Position numbers and translations under genes: made by a program. A stretch of 64,000 nucleotides of DNA. Origin: Chelatococcus sambhunathii (lineage in GTDB: Bacteria > Pseudomonadota > Alphaproteobacteria > Rhizobiales > Beijerinckiaceae). The DNA lies in contig NZ_LIOL01000002.1 of assembly GCF_001418005.1 (NCBI RefSeq), positions 242,990 through 306,989 on the forward strand. Reading direction: 5' to 3'. Position 1 is the stretch's first letter; every line of letters begins with the position of its first letter. A model generated the notes under the pieces. It was not told the DNA's origin. It did not search any database and was given only the letters and a program-made list of their open reading frames with translations. Positions 15,668 through 24,478 of the stretch are shown here, piece after piece.

Positions 15668-16974
15668 CCATTTCCCTGATCGCCTTCGCCATCCTGCTCG
15701 TCATGGTCTTCGCTCGCATCCCCATAGCCTTCGCGATGGCCATCGTGGGCGGCGTTGGCTTCGCGCTGCTGCGCGGCTGGGGCCCGGCGGGGGCCATGGT
15801 GGGCAACGCGGTCTTCGAGACCGGGCTCAACTATTCGCTGTCCGTGGTGCCGCTGTTCATCTTCATGGGCAACGTGCTGGCCGGATCAGGCATCGCCCAG
15901 GGCCTGTTCTCCGCCGCGGACCGGGTCTTCGGGCGGATGCGCGGCGGGCTCGCCATGGCCACGGTCCTGTCCTGCGGCGGCTTTTCGGCGGTGTGCGGAT
16001 CGTCGCTCGCCACAGCGGCGACGATGTCCAAGGTGACGATGCCGTCGATGCGCCGCTTCGGCTATGCCGACAGCCTGGCGACCGGTGCCATCGCCGCGGG
16101 CGGCACGCTCGGCATCCTGATCCCGCCCTCGGTCGTGCTGATCATCTTCGGCCTCCTGACCGAGGCCGATATCGGCAAGCTGTTCCTCGCGGGCATCATC
16201 CCCGGTATCGTCGGCATCGTCGGCTACCTGCTCGCCGTGATGGTCGCGGTGCGGCTCAACCCGGAACAGGCGCCGCCAGTGCGCGAGGTGCATCCGATGA
16301 CGCGGCGCGACGCCGTCAGCGTGGCCGCGGTGCTTGGGCTCTTCGCCTTCATCATGACAGGCATCTATGGCGGGCTCTTCACGCCCATCGAGGCGGCCGG
16401 CATGGGCGCTGCCGCCGCTCTGGCGATCGCCTTCGCAACGGGTGGCCTTGCCCGTGCCGCGCTGTGGCGCGCCTTCCTCGACAGCGCCACCGCCTCGGCG
16501 ATGATCTTCGCCATCATCATCGGCGCCGAGATCTTCAGCAATTTCGTGACCTTTGCGGGCCTGCCCGACAGCCTCTCGACCATGGTCGAAAATCTCGGCC
16601 TGTCACCATGGGCGGTGCTTCTCGCAATCGTGCTGATCTACATCGTCCTCGGCTGCTTTCTCGAAAGCCTGTCGATGATCCTGCTGACGGTGCCAGTCTT
16701 CTATCCGCTCGTCTCGGAACTCGATTTCGGGCTCGCCATCCTGCAGGATCGGGAAGCGGTCCTCATCTGGTTCGCCATCATTGTCGTCGTGGTGACCGAG
16801 ATCAGCCTGATCACGCCCCCGATCGGCATGAATGTATTCGTGCTGCGCTCGGTTCTGCCCGACGTGCCGCTACGCACCATCTTCCGCGGGGTCTACGTCT
16901 TCTGGATGGCCGACATCGTCCGCCTGGCGCTGATCATCGGCCTGCCGGCGCTGTCGCTCTATCTCGTCACCTGA
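15664..16974 (+). CDS. TRAP transporter large permease (DctM)
   Basis: A 436-residue protein with about 12 membrane helices, the Na+/H+-driven channel subunit of a TRAP importer. Family features include LSVVPLFIFMGNVLAGSGIA, CGSSLATAATM and GTLGILIPPSVVLI. It completes the DctPQM set and ends 80 nt before a MarR-type gene on the same strand. Normal length. Confidence 0.93.
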   Translation: MTISLIAFAILLVMVFARIPIAFAMAIVGGVGFALLRGWGPAGAMVGNAVFETGLNYSLSVVPLFIFMGNVLAGSGIAQGLFSAADRVFGRMRGGLAMATVLSCGGFSAVCGSSLATAATMSKVTMPSMRRFGYADSLATGAIAAGGTLGILIPPSVVLIIFGLLTEADIGKLFLAGIIPGIVGIVGYLLAVMVAVRLNPEQAPPVREVHPMTRRDAVSVAAVLGLFAFIMTGIYGGLFTPIEAAGMGAAAALAIAFATGGLARAALWRAFLDSATASAMIFAIIIGAEIFSNFVTFAGLPDSLSTMVENLGLSPWAVLLAIVLIYIVLGCFLESLSMILLTVPVFYPLVSELDFGLAILQDREAVLIWFAIIVVVVTEISLITPPIGMNVFVLRSVLPDVPLRTIFRGVYVFWMADIVRLALIIGLPALSLYLVT

Positions 16975-17054
16975 CGCGGGGCAGGGCGGTTGATTTCGGG
17001 CAAGGCGCCAAGCATCCCTACCATCCGAACTATCTGTCTCTTCCGGCGGTCCTC

Positions 17055-17546
17055 ATGCGCATCGAGCTCTTCTTTCCCTATCGCCTTGCGGTCGTCGCCG
17101 AGGCCTTCTCGCGCCAGCTCGCCGCCGTCTACGGCCGTGAGCACGGGCTCTCCCGGGAGGAATGGCGCCTGCTCTTCCTCCTGGAGGACGCCGGGGTGCT
17201 CGATTCGCTACAGCTGTCGCAGCGCACGTCACTCGGAAAGGTGCAGGTCAGTCGCGCGGCTTCGCGGCTCGAAGAGAAGGGGTTGATCACGCGCGAAGTG
17301 CTGGGATCGGACCGGCGGTTGCGAAACTATGCCATCACCGATGTGGGGCGGGATCTGTTCCAGCGGGCCTTCGGCGGCGTCGAGGCCCGCGCGCAGGAAA
17401 TCCTTAACGCCATGTCGGCTCAAGATCGCGCTGCGCTGGAGCGGGGCATCACGGCATTGGACCAGGCGATCGCCGCGGTAACGGAGCCCGAAAAGGGACG
17501 CGGTGCCAGTTTCCCGCGCCCGGGGCCATCGCCCCGCAAGGAATGA
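17055..17546 (+). CDS. MarR-family regulator 1
   Basis: A 163-residue winged-helix regulator. The helix-turn-helix region includes LQLSQRTSLGKVQVSRAASR and the wing LITREVLGSDRRLRNYAIT. It follows the TRAP genes and probably shares their transcript. It is closely related in layout to the MarR gene that ends 2 nt away on the opposite strand (compare FFPYRLAVVAEAFSRQLAA with FLPYRLSVAATLVSRRFAA). MarR dimers of this sort usually repress and are released by phenolic ligands. The frame is open far upstream; the ATG at 17055 gives normal family length. Confidence 0.85.
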   Translation: MRIELFFPYRLAVVAEAFSRQLAAVYGREHGLSREEWRLLFLLEDAGVLDSLQLSQRTSLGKVQVSRAASRLEEKGLITREVLGSDRRLRNYAITDVGRDLFQRAFGGVEARAQEILNAMSAQDRAALERGITALDQAIAAVTEPEKGRGASFPRPGPSPRKE

Positions 17547-17548
17547 GG

Positions 17549-17974
17549 TCAGACGCCTCGCGCGATCAGGCGGTCGAGGGCTCTGTCCAGCCCCGCCGCG
17601 TCGGGGCCGAGTTCGGCGAGGAGTTCGGCCTGGAAGGCATCGGCGATACGGCCGAGGCGGCCCATCAGCTCCTGCCCTTTCGGCGTCAGTTCCAGCGCGA
17701 TCAGCCGCCGGTCTCCTGAGTGACCGGCCTTGCGTACGAGCCCAGCCTGTTCGAGGCGCGATGCGGCCCGGCTGACGATCGACTTGTCGAGATTCACCCG
17801 CACATTGATGTCGCGCACGCTGACCGCGCCCGAGCGGTTGAGATGTGCCAGCACCCGCCACTCCGGGATGGTCAGCCCCGCTTCGGCGCCATACAGCGCG
17901 GCGAAGCGACGGCTGACCAGGGTCGCGGCGACTGACAGGCGATAGGGCAGAAATCCCTCCAGATCGAACGACAT
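17549..17974 (-). CDS. MarR-family regulator 2 (probable hmgA regulator)
   Basis: A 141-residue MarR protein with helix-turn-helix region VRDINVRVNLDKSIVSRAAS and wing LVRKAGHSGDRRLIALELT. GAGGAG precedes the ATG at 17974. It is divergent from hmgA, and the 150-nt spacer holds three palindromic sites, one at its own promoter. This is the normal layout for a repressor of hmgA that also controls itself. Its stop is 2 nt from that of the other MarR gene. Confidence 0.85.
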   Translation of the reverse strand: MSFDLEGFLPYRLSVAATLVSRRFAALYGAEAGLTIPEWRVLAHLNRSGAVSVRDINVRVNLDKSIVSRAASRLEQAGLVRKAGHSGDRRLIALELTPKGQELMGRLGRIADAFQAELLAELGPDAAGLDRALDRLIARGV

Positions 17975-18008
17975 GCGCTGCTCCTCTTTCACCGAATATG
18001 AGCGGAAA

Positions 18009-18028
18009 TTTGTTGCGGCGACAACAAA
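18009..18028. promoter_or_regulatory. Operator-like palindrome near marR2
   Basis: TTTGTTG and CAACAAA flank a 6-bp spacer. It has the same GTTG-N6-CAAC geometry as the two hmgA sites and lies 35 nt before the MarR start, suited to autorepression. Confidence 0.6.
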
Positions 18029-18052
18029 GGGCGGCCCGGTCGGGAGGGGCAG

Positions 18053-18080
18053 TTGACATCGTTGCAATAGCAACGATAAT
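18053..18080 (+). promoter_or_regulatory. hmgA promoter
   Basis: TTGACA (18053-18058), 16 bp, then GATAAT (18075-18080), close to the sigma-70 consensus. The first operator fills the spacer and the second covers the expected start near 18087, so a bound repressor would block polymerase. Confidence 0.65.
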
Positions 18081-18097
18081 CCGTTGTAAATGCAACG
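18058..18097. promoter_or_regulatory. Two tandem operators at hmgA
   Basis: Site 1 (18058-18077) is ATCGTTGC-AATA-GCAACGAT, a perfect 8-bp inverted repeat. Site 2 (18082-18097) is CGTTGT-AAAT-GCAACG, with one mismatch. Their centres are about 22 bp apart, two helical turns, so two dimers would lie on the same face. Confidence 0.65.
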
Positions 18098-18124
18098 AGC
18101 GTGGATCGCGCTGGGAGAGAAACG

Positions 18125-19492
18125 ATGACGAAGCATGAGTTGCCGCGCGGCATGGTCCGGGCAACGATCACCACCGGCACGCACGAGGGCTACATGCCCG
18201 GCTTCGGCAACGACTTCGAGACCGAGGCGCTGCCGGGCGCGCTGCCACAGGGGCAGAACTCGCCGCAGAAATGCAACTACGGGCTCTATGCAGAGCAATT
18301 GTCGGGCACCGCCTTCACCGCCCCGCGCGGCCAGAACGAGCGAACCTGGTGCTATCGCATCCGCCCCTCCGTCCGGCATACCGGCGCCTTCGCCGAGATT
18401 TCGGTGCCTTACTGGAAGACAGCGCCGAATATCCTGCCCGGCGTCGTCAGCCTTGGCCAGTATCGCTGGGATCCGGTGCCGCTGCCCGCGGCGGACGAGG
18501 ACCTGACCTGGATCACCGGGATGCGCACCATGACGACGGCGGGCGACGTGAACACCCAGGTCGGCATGGCGAGCCACATCTATCTCGTCACCCGCTCGAT
18601 GGAGGACGAATATTTCTTCTCGGCCGACGGCGAGCTCCTGGTGGTGCCCCAGGAGGGCCGGTTGCGCTTCTGTACCGAGCTGGGCGTCATCGATCTCGAG
18701 CCCAAGGAGATCGCCATCATCCCGCGCGGTCTCGTCTACCGCGTCGAGGTGCTGGAGGGGCCGGCGCGCGGCTTCGTATGCGAGAACTACGGCCAGAAGT
18801 TCGACCTGCCGAACCGTGGCCCAATCGGCGCCAACTGCCTGGCGAACCCGCGTGATTTCAAGACGCCCGTGGCGGCCTTCGAGGACCGCGAGGCGCGCTC
18901 GCGGGTCATCATCAAGTGGTGCGGGCGCTTCCACGAGACCTGGATCGACCATTCACCGCTCGATGTAGTCGCCTGGCACGGCAACTACTGCCCCTGCAAA
19001 TACGACCTGCGCACCTACAGCCCGGTCGGCGCCATCCTGTTCGACCATCCGGACCCGTCGATTTTCACGGTACTCACGGCGCCTTCGGGGCAGGAGGGGA
19101 CGGCCAACATCGACTTCGTGCTGTTCCGCGAGCGCTGGATGGTGGCCGAGCACAGCTTCCGCCCGCCCTGGTATCACAAGAACATCATGTCCGAGCTGAT
19201 GGGCAACATCTACGGCATCTACGACGCCAAGCCACAGGGCTTCGCGCCGGGCGGCATGAGTCTGCACAACTGCATGCTGCCGCACGGGCCGGATCGCAAC
19301 GCGTTCGAGGGGGCCACCAATGCCGAATTGAAGCCCGAGAAGCTGGACGAGACCATGAGCTTCATGTTCGAGACCCGCTTTCCGCAGCATCTGACGGAAT
19401 TCGCCGCGAAGGAGGCCCCGATGCAGCAGGACTACATCGAGGTCTGGCAGCAGCTCGAGAAGAAGTTCGACGGCACGCCAGGCGTGAAGTGA
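18125..19492 (+). CDS. hmgA: Homogentisate 1,2-dioxygenase
   Basis: A 455-residue non-haem iron enzyme that opens the homogentisate ring to maleylacetoacetate. It begins near [26 protein letters not shown], the family hallmark. The iron-site region includes [20 protein letters not shown] and [15 protein letters not shown]. The ATG at 18125 follows GGGAGAGAAACG; a GTG at 18101 falls inside the promoter region. Two operators and a strong promoter lie upstream. Together with maiA and fahA it completes conversion of homogentisate to fumarate and acetoacetate. Confidence 0.96.
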   Translation: MTKHELPRGMVRATITTGTHEGYMPGFGNDFETEALPGALPQGQNSPQKCNYGLYAEQLSGTAFTAPRGQNERTWCYRIRPSVRHTGAFAEISVPYWKTAPNILPGVVSLGQYRWDPVPLPAADEDLTWITGMRTMTTAGDVNTQVGMASHIYLVTRSMEDEYFFSADGELLVVPQEGRLRFCTELGVIDLEPKEIAIIPRGLVYRVEVLEGPARGFVCENYGQKFDLPNRGPIGANCLANPRDFKTPVAAFEDREARSRVIIKWCGRFHETWIDHSPLDVVAWHGNYCPCKYDLRTYSPVGAILFDHPDPSIFTVLTAPSGQEGTANIDFVLFRERWMVAEHSFRPPWYHKNIMSELMGNIYGIYDAKPQGFAPGGMSLHNCMLPHGPDRNAFEGATNAELKPEKLDETMSFMFETRFPQHLTEFAAKEAPMQQDYIEVWQQLEKKFDGTPGVK

Positions 19493-19590
19493 CGGCGAGC
19501 GGATCACTCTACTCTCGTCGCCGCCAATGATCTCTTGAAGCCGGGATCAGCACCCGGCGCCGAGCCGAAAGACGTGCGCCGGGGCGGGGC

Positions 19591-20475
19591 TCAGTTCAGG
19601 TGACGGTTGAACCAGTCGATGGTGCGTTCCCACGCCAGCTTGGCCGCCGCTTCGTCGTAGCGTGGTGTCGAATCGTTGTGGAATCCGTGGTTCGTGCCCG
19701 GATAGACATGTGCCTCATAGATCTTGCCGTGCTGCTTCAGCGCCGCCTCGTAGGCCGGCCAGCCGGCGTTGACATTGTCGTCGTGCTCGGCGAAGTGCAG
19801 CAGGAGCGGCGCCTTGATCCTGGGTACATCCTCCACCGGCGCCTGCCGCCCATAGAAGGGGACCGCCGCCGCGAGTTCTGGATAGGCCACGGCGGCCGCA
19901 TTCGACACGCCGCCTCCGTAGCAGAAGCCGACGATGCCGATCTTGCCGGTGGTCAGTTCATGGTCGTCCAGAAATTCGATCGCCGCGAAGAAGTCGTTCA
20001 TCAGCTTCGTCGGGTCGACCTGACGTTGCAGTTCGCGCCCCTTCTCGTCGTTGCCGGGATAGCCGCCGACTGACGTCAGCCCATCGGGCGCGAGCGCCAC
20101 GAACCCCGCCTTGGCCAGCCGGCGGGCAACATCCTCGATATAGGGATTGAGGCCGCGATTCTCGTGTACCACGACCACCCCCGGCACTGGGCCCGTGGCC
20201 TTTGACGGCCGCACCAGATAGCCGCGTACCTCTCCGTGCCCGTTGGGGGAGGGATAGGTGATATATTCCGCGACGATGTCGGGATCGGTGAAGGCCACCT
20301 GCTGGGCCAGGGCATAGTCCGGGCTGAGCATGGCAAGAAGCGTCGCGGCCGTCATTCCCCCGACCGCAAACTTGCCCGCCCTGTCGAGGAATTCGCGCTT
20401 GGTGATCCGCCCGTGAGCATAGAAGTCGTAGAGCTCGAGCAGTTCCTGCGGAAAGTCTTTGGCTGTCAGTCTCAC
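19591..20475 (-). CDS. Dienelactone hydrolase family protein, exported
   Basis: A 294-residue alpha/beta hydrolase of the dienelactone hydrolase (carboxymethylenebutenolidase) family. The nucleophile is the cysteine of VGFCYGGG, with Asp in [10 protein letters not shown] and His in [10 protein letters not shown]. The N-terminus has [16 protein letters not shown] followed by a hydrophobic stretch and ALAQQ, like a Tat signal in which the first arginine is lysine. I chose the GTG at 20475 because GGAGG lies 7 nt upstream; an ATG at 20505 is upstream of that site. It converges on hmgA. The substrate is unknown; a lactone from aromatic breakdown is plausible. Confidence 0.85.
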   Translation of the reverse strand: MRLTAKDFPQELLELYDFYAHGRITKREFLDRAGKFAVGGMTAATLLAMLSPDYALAQQVAFTDPDIVAEYITYPSPNGHGEVRGYLVRPSKATGPVPGVVVVHENRGLNPYIEDVARRLAKAGFVALAPDGLTSVGGYPGNDEKGRELQRQVDPTKLMNDFFAAIEFLDDHELTTGKIGIVGFCYGGGVSNAAAVAYPELAAAVPFYGRQAPVEDVPRIKAPLLLHFAEHDDNVNAGWPAYEAALKQHGKIYEAHVYPGTNHGFHNDSTPRYDEAAAKLAWERTIDWFNRHLN

Positions 20476-20698
20476 CGTCGTGCCTCCCTGAAATTGCCGG
20501 CGCATGATAGAGCGTTCCGGACAAGCGGGAGGTCACGCTTGCGCTATCGTCACGGCTGCCCACCGGCATGAAGGCCTGCGATGATAGAAGGCCGGCGAAA
20601 TGAGCGGCAGCAGTGTCACCGGCGTCAAGGCCGCGGAAGCTCATGGGCCGTGACCGCGGGCCCTCCGTCCTGACGGGACGCGCCCGGCGATCCCGCGG

Positions 20699-21994
20699 TC
20701 AGACGATGCCGCCGCCGCCCGACGCGATGGCCGGGCGCTGTTCAGCCACCTTGCGGCGATAGCCGCTCGCTCGATAGGCGGCGATCGGATCGATGGCGCC
20801 GCCGGTCCTCAACCGTGCCTGGGCCAGGATAGGCTCGACATCGGTGCGGAAGGCGGCCTTCAGCGTCTCGGACGCCATGAGCGCGTCGTTGTCCTCCTGG
20901 AATGTATCAAGCGCCGCCCGGTCGACGATCAGCGCCTGGGCATAAGCGCGCCGGATCTCATTGGCGCTGCGCATCAGACTTTCCACCGGATCGGTGACAT
21001 TGTGCGACTGGTCGATCATATGCGCCGGGGCGAAGCCTTCGGAGCGCCGCTCCTCCGCATCGACCAGCTCGTTGAAGACGAGGAAGAGCCGGAACGGGTC
21101 GACGGATCCGGTGTCGAGGTCGTCGTCGCCGTATTTCGAATCGTTGAAGTGGAAACCACCCAGCTTCCCGAACTGGATGAGGCGGGCGACGATCATCTCG
21201 ATGTTGACGTTCGGCGCATGGTGGCCGAGGTCGACGAGGCAGAAGGCCTTCTCCCCGAGCTCGGTGGCGATGAGATAGTTGGTGCCCCAGTCCTGCACGA
21301 CCGTCGAATAGAAGGCCGGCTCGTACATCTTGTGTTCGGTGAACAGACGCCAGTTCGCGGGCAGATGCTGATAGATGGCTTTCATGGAATCGAGATAGCG
21401 TTCGAAGCTCCGGGTGAAATGCGACTGGCCCGGGAAGTTCGACCCGTCGCCGATCCACACCGTCAGAGCCTTGGAGCCGAGCGCACGGCCGATTTCGATA
21501 CATTCGATGTTGTGTTCGACCGCCTGCCGGCGTGTCGCCGCGTCGGTGTGGCTGAGGGAGCCGAACTTGTAGCTCTTCTCCTGTCCCGGCGCGTCGGAGA
21601 AGGTATTGGAATTCATGGCGTCGAAGCCGAGTCCAAGGGCATCCGCATGGGCCTTGAGGCGGCGCGGATCGTCCACCTTGTCCCACGGGATGTGCAGGGA
21701 GACCGTGGGCGTGGCACGGGTCAGCTGATGAATGACGGCGCAATCGTCGAGCTTGTCGAAGATGTCATGCGGCTCGCCCGGAGCGGGAAAACGTGCAAAG
21801 CGCGTGCCGCCGGTGCCGACGCCCCAGGAGGGCACGGCGACGTGGAAGCTGGCGACCTTCTGCGTGATGACCTCGATGTCGATGCCGTCGCGGTCGAGCT
21901 TCTCGCCGAGCGTCGCGTAATCGGCGTTCAGCGCAGCGGCGCGTCTGTCGTTGTCGGCGGCGACCACGTCGGCCGCGATGCGCTGTTCCGTCAT
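20699..21994 (-). CDS. rhaI: L-rhamnose isomerase (RhaI type)
   Basis: A 431-residue xylose-isomerase-like TIM barrel converting L-rhamnose to L-rhamnulose. The metal site is spread over features such as ALTVWIGDGSNFPGQ, FTEHKMYEPAFYSTVVQDWG, CLVDLGHHAPNVNIEMIV and FHFNDSKYGDDDLDTG. This is the RhaI form found in rhizobia and Pseudomonas rather than the E. coli RhaA form. It lies downstream of rhaD on the same strand with a 133-nt gap, so the pair is probably one operon. Confidence 0.93.
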   Translation of the reverse strand: MTEQRIAADVVAADNDRRAAALNADYATLGEKLDRDGIDIEVITQKVASFHVAVPSWGVGTGGTRFARFPAPGEPHDIFDKLDDCAVIHQLTRATPTVSLHIPWDKVDDPRRLKAHADALGLGFDAMNSNTFSDAPGQEKSYKFGSLSHTDAATRRQAVEHNIECIEIGRALGSKALTVWIGDGSNFPGQSHFTRSFERYLDSMKAIYQHLPANWRLFTEHKMYEPAFYSTVVQDWGTNYLIATELGEKAFCLVDLGHHAPNVNIEMIVARLIQFGKLGGFHFNDSKYGDDDLDTGSVDPFRLFLVFNELVDAEERRSEGFAPAHMIDQSHNVTDPVESLMRSANEIRRAYAQALIVDRAALDTFQEDNDALMASETLKAAFRTDVEPILAQARLRTGGAIDPIAAYRASGYRRKVAEQRPAIASGGGGIV

Positions 21995-22054
21995 GATGTG
22001 CTCCCGCGTGCCTTTGGTGTCTTAAAGGGTGGCAACTTGGCCAGATCGCCGCCA

Positions 22055-22078
22055 CTCCCTGTCCGCCCAGGCAGGGAG
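22055..22078. repeat. Inverted repeat between rhaD and rhaI
   Basis: CTCCCTG (22055-22061) and CAGGGAG (22072-22078) flank 10 bp. It lies in the 133-nt gap of the rhaDI operon and may reduce or stabilise part of the transcript. It resembles short palindromic repeats often seen in Hyphomicrobiales spacers. Confidence 0.4.
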
Positions 22079-22127
22079 AGGGAGTTACGGCGTCTGCGTT
22101 TTGGGGCTAACGCTCCCAACCGTTTTC

Positions 22128-24230
22128 TCACCGCGTGAATGAGGTCGCGTTGCCCGCATCCACGTTGATGATGTTGCCGGTCGACTTCGCCGAGGCGTCC
22201 GAGGCGAGGAAGTAGATCGCCTCGGCGATATCCTCGGGAAAGACGTTGAGCTTCAGGAGCGAGCGCTTGCGATAGTGCTCCTCCAGTTCATCCACGGCGA
22301 GGTTGGAGGAGGCGGCGCGCTGCTCGCGCCATTCGCCCGACCAGATCTTGGAGCCGCGCAGCACCGCATCCGGATTGACCGTATTGACCCGGATGCCGGC
22401 TTCGGCCCCTTCCAGCGCCAGGCAGCGGGCAAGGTGGATCTCGGCCGCCTTCGCCGTGCAATAGGCCGCAGCATTGGGCGAGGAGGCGAGGCCGTTCTTC
22501 GACGAGACGAAGACGACGGTGCCGCCGAGCCCCTGGCGGCGGAAGAGGCGGAAGGCTTCGCGCGAGACGAGGAAATAGCCCGTCGCCAGGATGTCGATGT
22601 TGCGGTTCCACATGGCAAGGTCCGTCTCCTCCACCGGGGCGGAGGAGGCGATGCCGGCATTCGAGACGAGGATGTCGACGCCACCGAATTCGATGCAGGC
22701 GCTGCGGAAGGCGGCGATCACCTCCTCCTCGCGGGTGACGTCCAGCGTCACGCCGCGCACGGCATCGCGGCTGAAGCGGCCGGCAAACTCCTCGACCGTC
22801 GCGTTCAGACCTGCCGCGTCGATATCCGCGAGCACGATCGAGGCGCCTTCGCCGGCGAGGCGCTCGGCCGTGGCGCGGCCGATGCCGCCGGCGCCGCCGG
22901 TGATGAAGGCGACGCGGCCGGCGAGGCTCCTGGGCTTGGGCATGCGCTGGAGCTTCGCTTCCTCCAGCAGCCAGTATTCGATGTCGAAGGCCTCCTGCTC
23001 CGGCAGGCCCCGGTATTCGGACACGGCCGAGGCGCCGCGCATGACATTGATGGCGTTGACGTAGAACTCGCCGGCGATGCGGGCGGTCGCCTTGTCGCGC
23101 GCGAAGGACAGCATGCCGACGCCGGGCACGAGGAAGACCACCGGGTTGGGATCGCGCACCTTCGGGCTGTCCGGCCGCTTGCAGGCCTCGTAATAGCGCG
23201 TGTAGTCGGCGCGATAGGCCTCGAGCGCGGCGTCGAGCTTGGCGACGACGGCGTCGATGTCGGGCGCCCGCGGATCGAAATCGAGCACCAGCGGGCGGAT
23301 CTTGGTGCGCAAAAAATGGTCCGGGCAGCTCGTGCCGAGCGCGGCGAGGGGCTTCAGGGCGGCGGAATTGACGAAGTCGAGCACCGCCTCCTGATCGTCG
23401 AAATGGCCGAGCTTGCGCTCCCCCTTGCCGATGCGCCCGCGGATCTCGGGCATCAGCCGCGCCGCGATCGCCCGCCGCTCGGCCGGCGGCAGGCTCGTCG
23501 TAACCGCGCCGCCGAAGGCGGGCCGGTCTGCCGTCCTCTCGGCGAACCAGGCGATGGCCTTGTTGATGACGCTGAGCGTCAGTTCGTAGACGTCCTTCGC
23601 CGTGTCCGCCCAGGTGAAGAGGCCGTGGCTTTCGAGCACGACGCCTTTGGCGCGCGGGTTGGCGCGGGCGAAGGCTTCGAGATCGAGGCCGAGCTGGAAG
23701 CCTGGGCGCCGCCACGGCAACCAGCCAATCTCGTCGCCGAAGATTTCCCGCGTCAGGACGCGCGAGTCCTTCGATGCGGCGATGGCGATGATCGCGTCCG
23801 GGTGCATGTGGTCGACGTGCCGATAGGGCAGGAAGCCGTGCAGCGGCGTGTCGATGGAGGCGGCGCGCGGGTTGAGGTTGAAGGTGGCGTGCGGCAGGAG
23901 GCCGACCATGCGGTCCTCGTCCTCGATGCCTCTGTAGAGGCTCTTCAGCGCCGTGAGCTTGTCGAGATAAAGCGTGGCGAAGCCATCGCGCTTCATGGTG
24001 CCGACGTCGCCGCCGGACCCCTTGACCCACAGTACCTCGACCTTTTCGCCCGTCAGCGGGTCCGTCTCCATCACCTTGGCCGAGGTGTTGCCGCCGCCGT
24101 AGTTGGTGATCCGCTTGTCGGCGCCGAGCAGGTTGGAGCGGTAGAGCAGCAGCCCCGGCTCGTCGAGGCCGGCCGCCGCGCTATCGTCCCAGAGATTGTC
24201 CAGCAGCTTCGTTTTCGGTGCGATGTCCAC
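22128..24230 (-). CDS. rhaD: Bifunctional rhamnulose-1-phosphate aldolase / short-chain dehydrogenase
   Basis: A 700-residue fusion. The N-terminal half (about 1-420) is a class II aldolase (NYGGGNTSAKV near residue 43, HATFNLNPRAAS, FLPYRHVDHMHPDAII) that splits rhamnulose-1-phosphate to dihydroxyacetone phosphate and L-lactaldehyde. The C-terminal half (about 430-700) is an SDR with FITGGAGGIGRATAERLAGE and catalytic Tyr/Lys in AAYCTAKAAEI, able to oxidise the lactaldehyde. The start codon is GTG with GAGGG 7 nt upstream. It is divergent from rhaR across a spacer with repeat operators. This fused RhaD is typical of rhizobia. Confidence 0.94.
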   Translation of the reverse strand: MDIAPKTKLLDNLWDDSAAAGLDEPGLLLYRSNLLGADKRITNYGGGNTSAKVMETDPLTGEKVEVLWVKGSGGDVGTMKRDGFATLYLDKLTALKSLYRGIEDEDRMVGLLPHATFNLNPRAASIDTPLHGFLPYRHVDHMHPDAIIAIAASKDSRVLTREIFGDEIGWLPWRRPGFQLGLDLEAFARANPRAKGVVLESHGLFTWADTAKDVYELTLSVINKAIAWFAERTADRPAFGGAVTTSLPPAERRAIAARLMPEIRGRIGKGERKLGHFDDQEAVLDFVNSAALKPLAALGTSCPDHFLRTKIRPLVLDFDPRAPDIDAVVAKLDAALEAYRADYTRYYEACKRPDSPKVRDPNPVVFLVPGVGMLSFARDKATARIAGEFYVNAINVMRGASAVSEYRGLPEQEAFDIEYWLLEEAKLQRMPKPRSLAGRVAFITGGAGGIGRATAERLAGEGASIVLADIDAAGLNATVEEFAGRFSRDAVRGVTLDVTREEEVIAAFRSACIEFGGVDILVSNAGIASSAPVEETDLAMWNRNIDILATGYFLVSREAFRLFRRQGLGGTVVFVSSKNGLASSPNAAAYCTAKAAEIHLARCLALEGAEAGIRVNTVNPDAVLRGSKIWSGEWREQRAASSNLAVDELEEHYRKRSLLKLNVFPEDIAEAIYFLASDASAKSTGNIINVDAGNATSFTR

Positions 24231-24321
24231 GGGGGTCCCTCGTGCCTTCTCGGGGATGGCGAACGGCCTCAGAATTCGGGCGGAAGCATCGACAGGCCCT
24301 CCGGCCTTGTCAACCAGATTT

Positions 24322-24347
24322 GATCATGAACGATCATAATCAATCAT
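24322..24347. promoter_or_regulatory. Three direct repeats at the rhaD/rhaR divergent promoter
   Basis: GATCAT (24322-24327), GATCAT (24332-24337) and AATCAT (24342-24347) repeat every 10 bp, one helical turn. They lie about 95-120 nt from the rhaD start. A related stretch, GATTGTGATTGACGATG, follows at about 24365-24381. DeoR-type regulators often bind direct repeats phased in this way. Confidence 0.5.
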
Positions 24348-24478
24348 ATTGCAACGCAGCAAGATCGATTGTGATTGACGATGGCTCGAAAATGGTCAAG
24401 CCTTGCCTCCGGCTTGCGCGAAGCTGAATGGTCTTCGACCGTTCTCATCCCTCTTTCCGCGCAGATCCATGAGGCACC

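Noticed and set aside
15993-17054. Upstream extension of the first MarR frame through dctM
   Set aside because: This part is out of frame with dctM and is low-complexity; MarR proteins start near 17055.
22275-24323. 682-codon open frame antisense to rhaD
   Set aside because: Same reason: it mirrors the codon pattern of rhaD and has no recognisable domain.
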